5,118 nucleotides of DNA, taken from assembly GCA_030432175.1 (NCBI GenBank), contig JAUIHU010000386.1:1-5118 (forward strand), read 5' to 3'. The stretch is from Verrucomicrobiia bacterium (GTDB taxonomy: Bacteria > Verrucomicrobiota > Verrucomicrobiia > Limisphaerales > JAUIHU01). Shown in pieces: positions 5,115 to 5,118 of this stretch. The translations under genes were made by a program, and so were the position numbers. The notes under the pieces are model-generated. The model made no database searches. It worked only from the letters and a program-made list of their open reading frames with translations, and was not told where the DNA came from. Each line of letters opens with the position of its first letter. Position 1 is the stretch's first letter.

Positions 5115-5118
5115 ATAA

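Larger units (their letters stand above)
4950..5118 (+). other. Untranslated leader, probably of an rRNA operon whose 16S gene lies beyond the window
   Basis: The stretch after P2 has no credible gene but carries a series of RNA signals. They are a hairpin CCCTG/CAGGG (4957-4971), a boxB-like hairpin (4973-4994), a boxA match (4995-5012), a stem TAG-CC/GG-CTA with one mismatch (5030-5048), the short symmetric AAAGAAA-T-TTTCTTT (5050-5064), and a tandem repeat at the edge. The order boxB, boxA, then about 100 or more bases before the mature RNA is that of bacterial rrn leaders. The conserved 16S 5' sequence AGAGTTTGATC does not appear before 5118. CRISPR leaders can also carry boxA, so that alternative stays open. 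Confidence 0.5.

Noticed and set aside
5073..5118. CRISPR array
   Set aside because: The two copies are directly adjacent at a 24-base period with only six bases between cores. There is no spacer of 25-40 bases and no cas gene in the window.

Overview
The window looks like a compact, chromosomal stretch from a Gram-negative bacterium. Two genes encode exported proteins with envelope-type signal sequences (an LolA/LppX-like periplasmic protein and an envelope-anchored VWA protein), and gene spacing is tight. The zinc-ribbon protein of FmdB type, in its CEGDCKVCGG variant, together with the exported VWA protein, makes me lean towards Verrucomicrobiota/PVC. That is an impression from family resemblance, not a proof. 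I see no phage, transposon or plasmid gene, and no CRISPR array.

Layout, left to right. (1) Positions 1-2882 hold one minus-strand gene string, read right to left. It starts with a YacP/Rae1-like NYN-domain ribonuclease (2370-2882). This overlaps by 17 bases a signal-bearing, membrane-anchored von Willebrand A protein with a long Pro/Glu/Ser-rich linker (815-2386). After a 92-base gap with an AT-rich inverted repeat comes a YbgC-like hotdog acyl-CoA thioesterase (318-722), whose stop overlaps the start of a CaCA-family sodium/calcium antiporter (1-321). The antiporter is cut by the left edge of the window. (2) Divergently, an FmdB-family zinc-ribbon protein (2986-3231) is preceded by an imperfect 30-base palindrome that runs almost to its start codon. 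(3) It converges on an exported LolA/LppX-fold-like protein (3245-4111, minus), with a perfect 7-bp hairpin in the 13-base junction. (4) A VanZ-family membrane protein (4148-4669, plus) is divergent from the latter with only 36 bases between them.

(5) The last ~450 bases (4670-5118) have no convincing gene but are the most structured part of the window. They contain three A-tracts spaced 10-11 bases apart, a near-consensus sigma70 promoter (17-bp spacer), and a second promoter about 140 bases on (also 17-bp spacer). These are followed by two hairpins, a close match to the rRNA antitermination boxA directly behind a boxB-like hairpin, further short hairpins, and two copies of a 24-base tandem unit at the right edge. 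The order UP element, P1, P2, boxB, boxA is the arrangement of an rRNA operon leader. I infer that a 16S rRNA gene, or less likely another antiterminated untranslated transcript such as a CRISPR array, begins just beyond position 5118. The 16S sequence itself is not in the window.

How the genes work together is mostly open. The minus-strand set mixes RNA decay, an envelope scaffold or ligand-binding protein, thioester hydrolysis and ion exchange, and overlaps suggest coupled translation rather than a known pathway.
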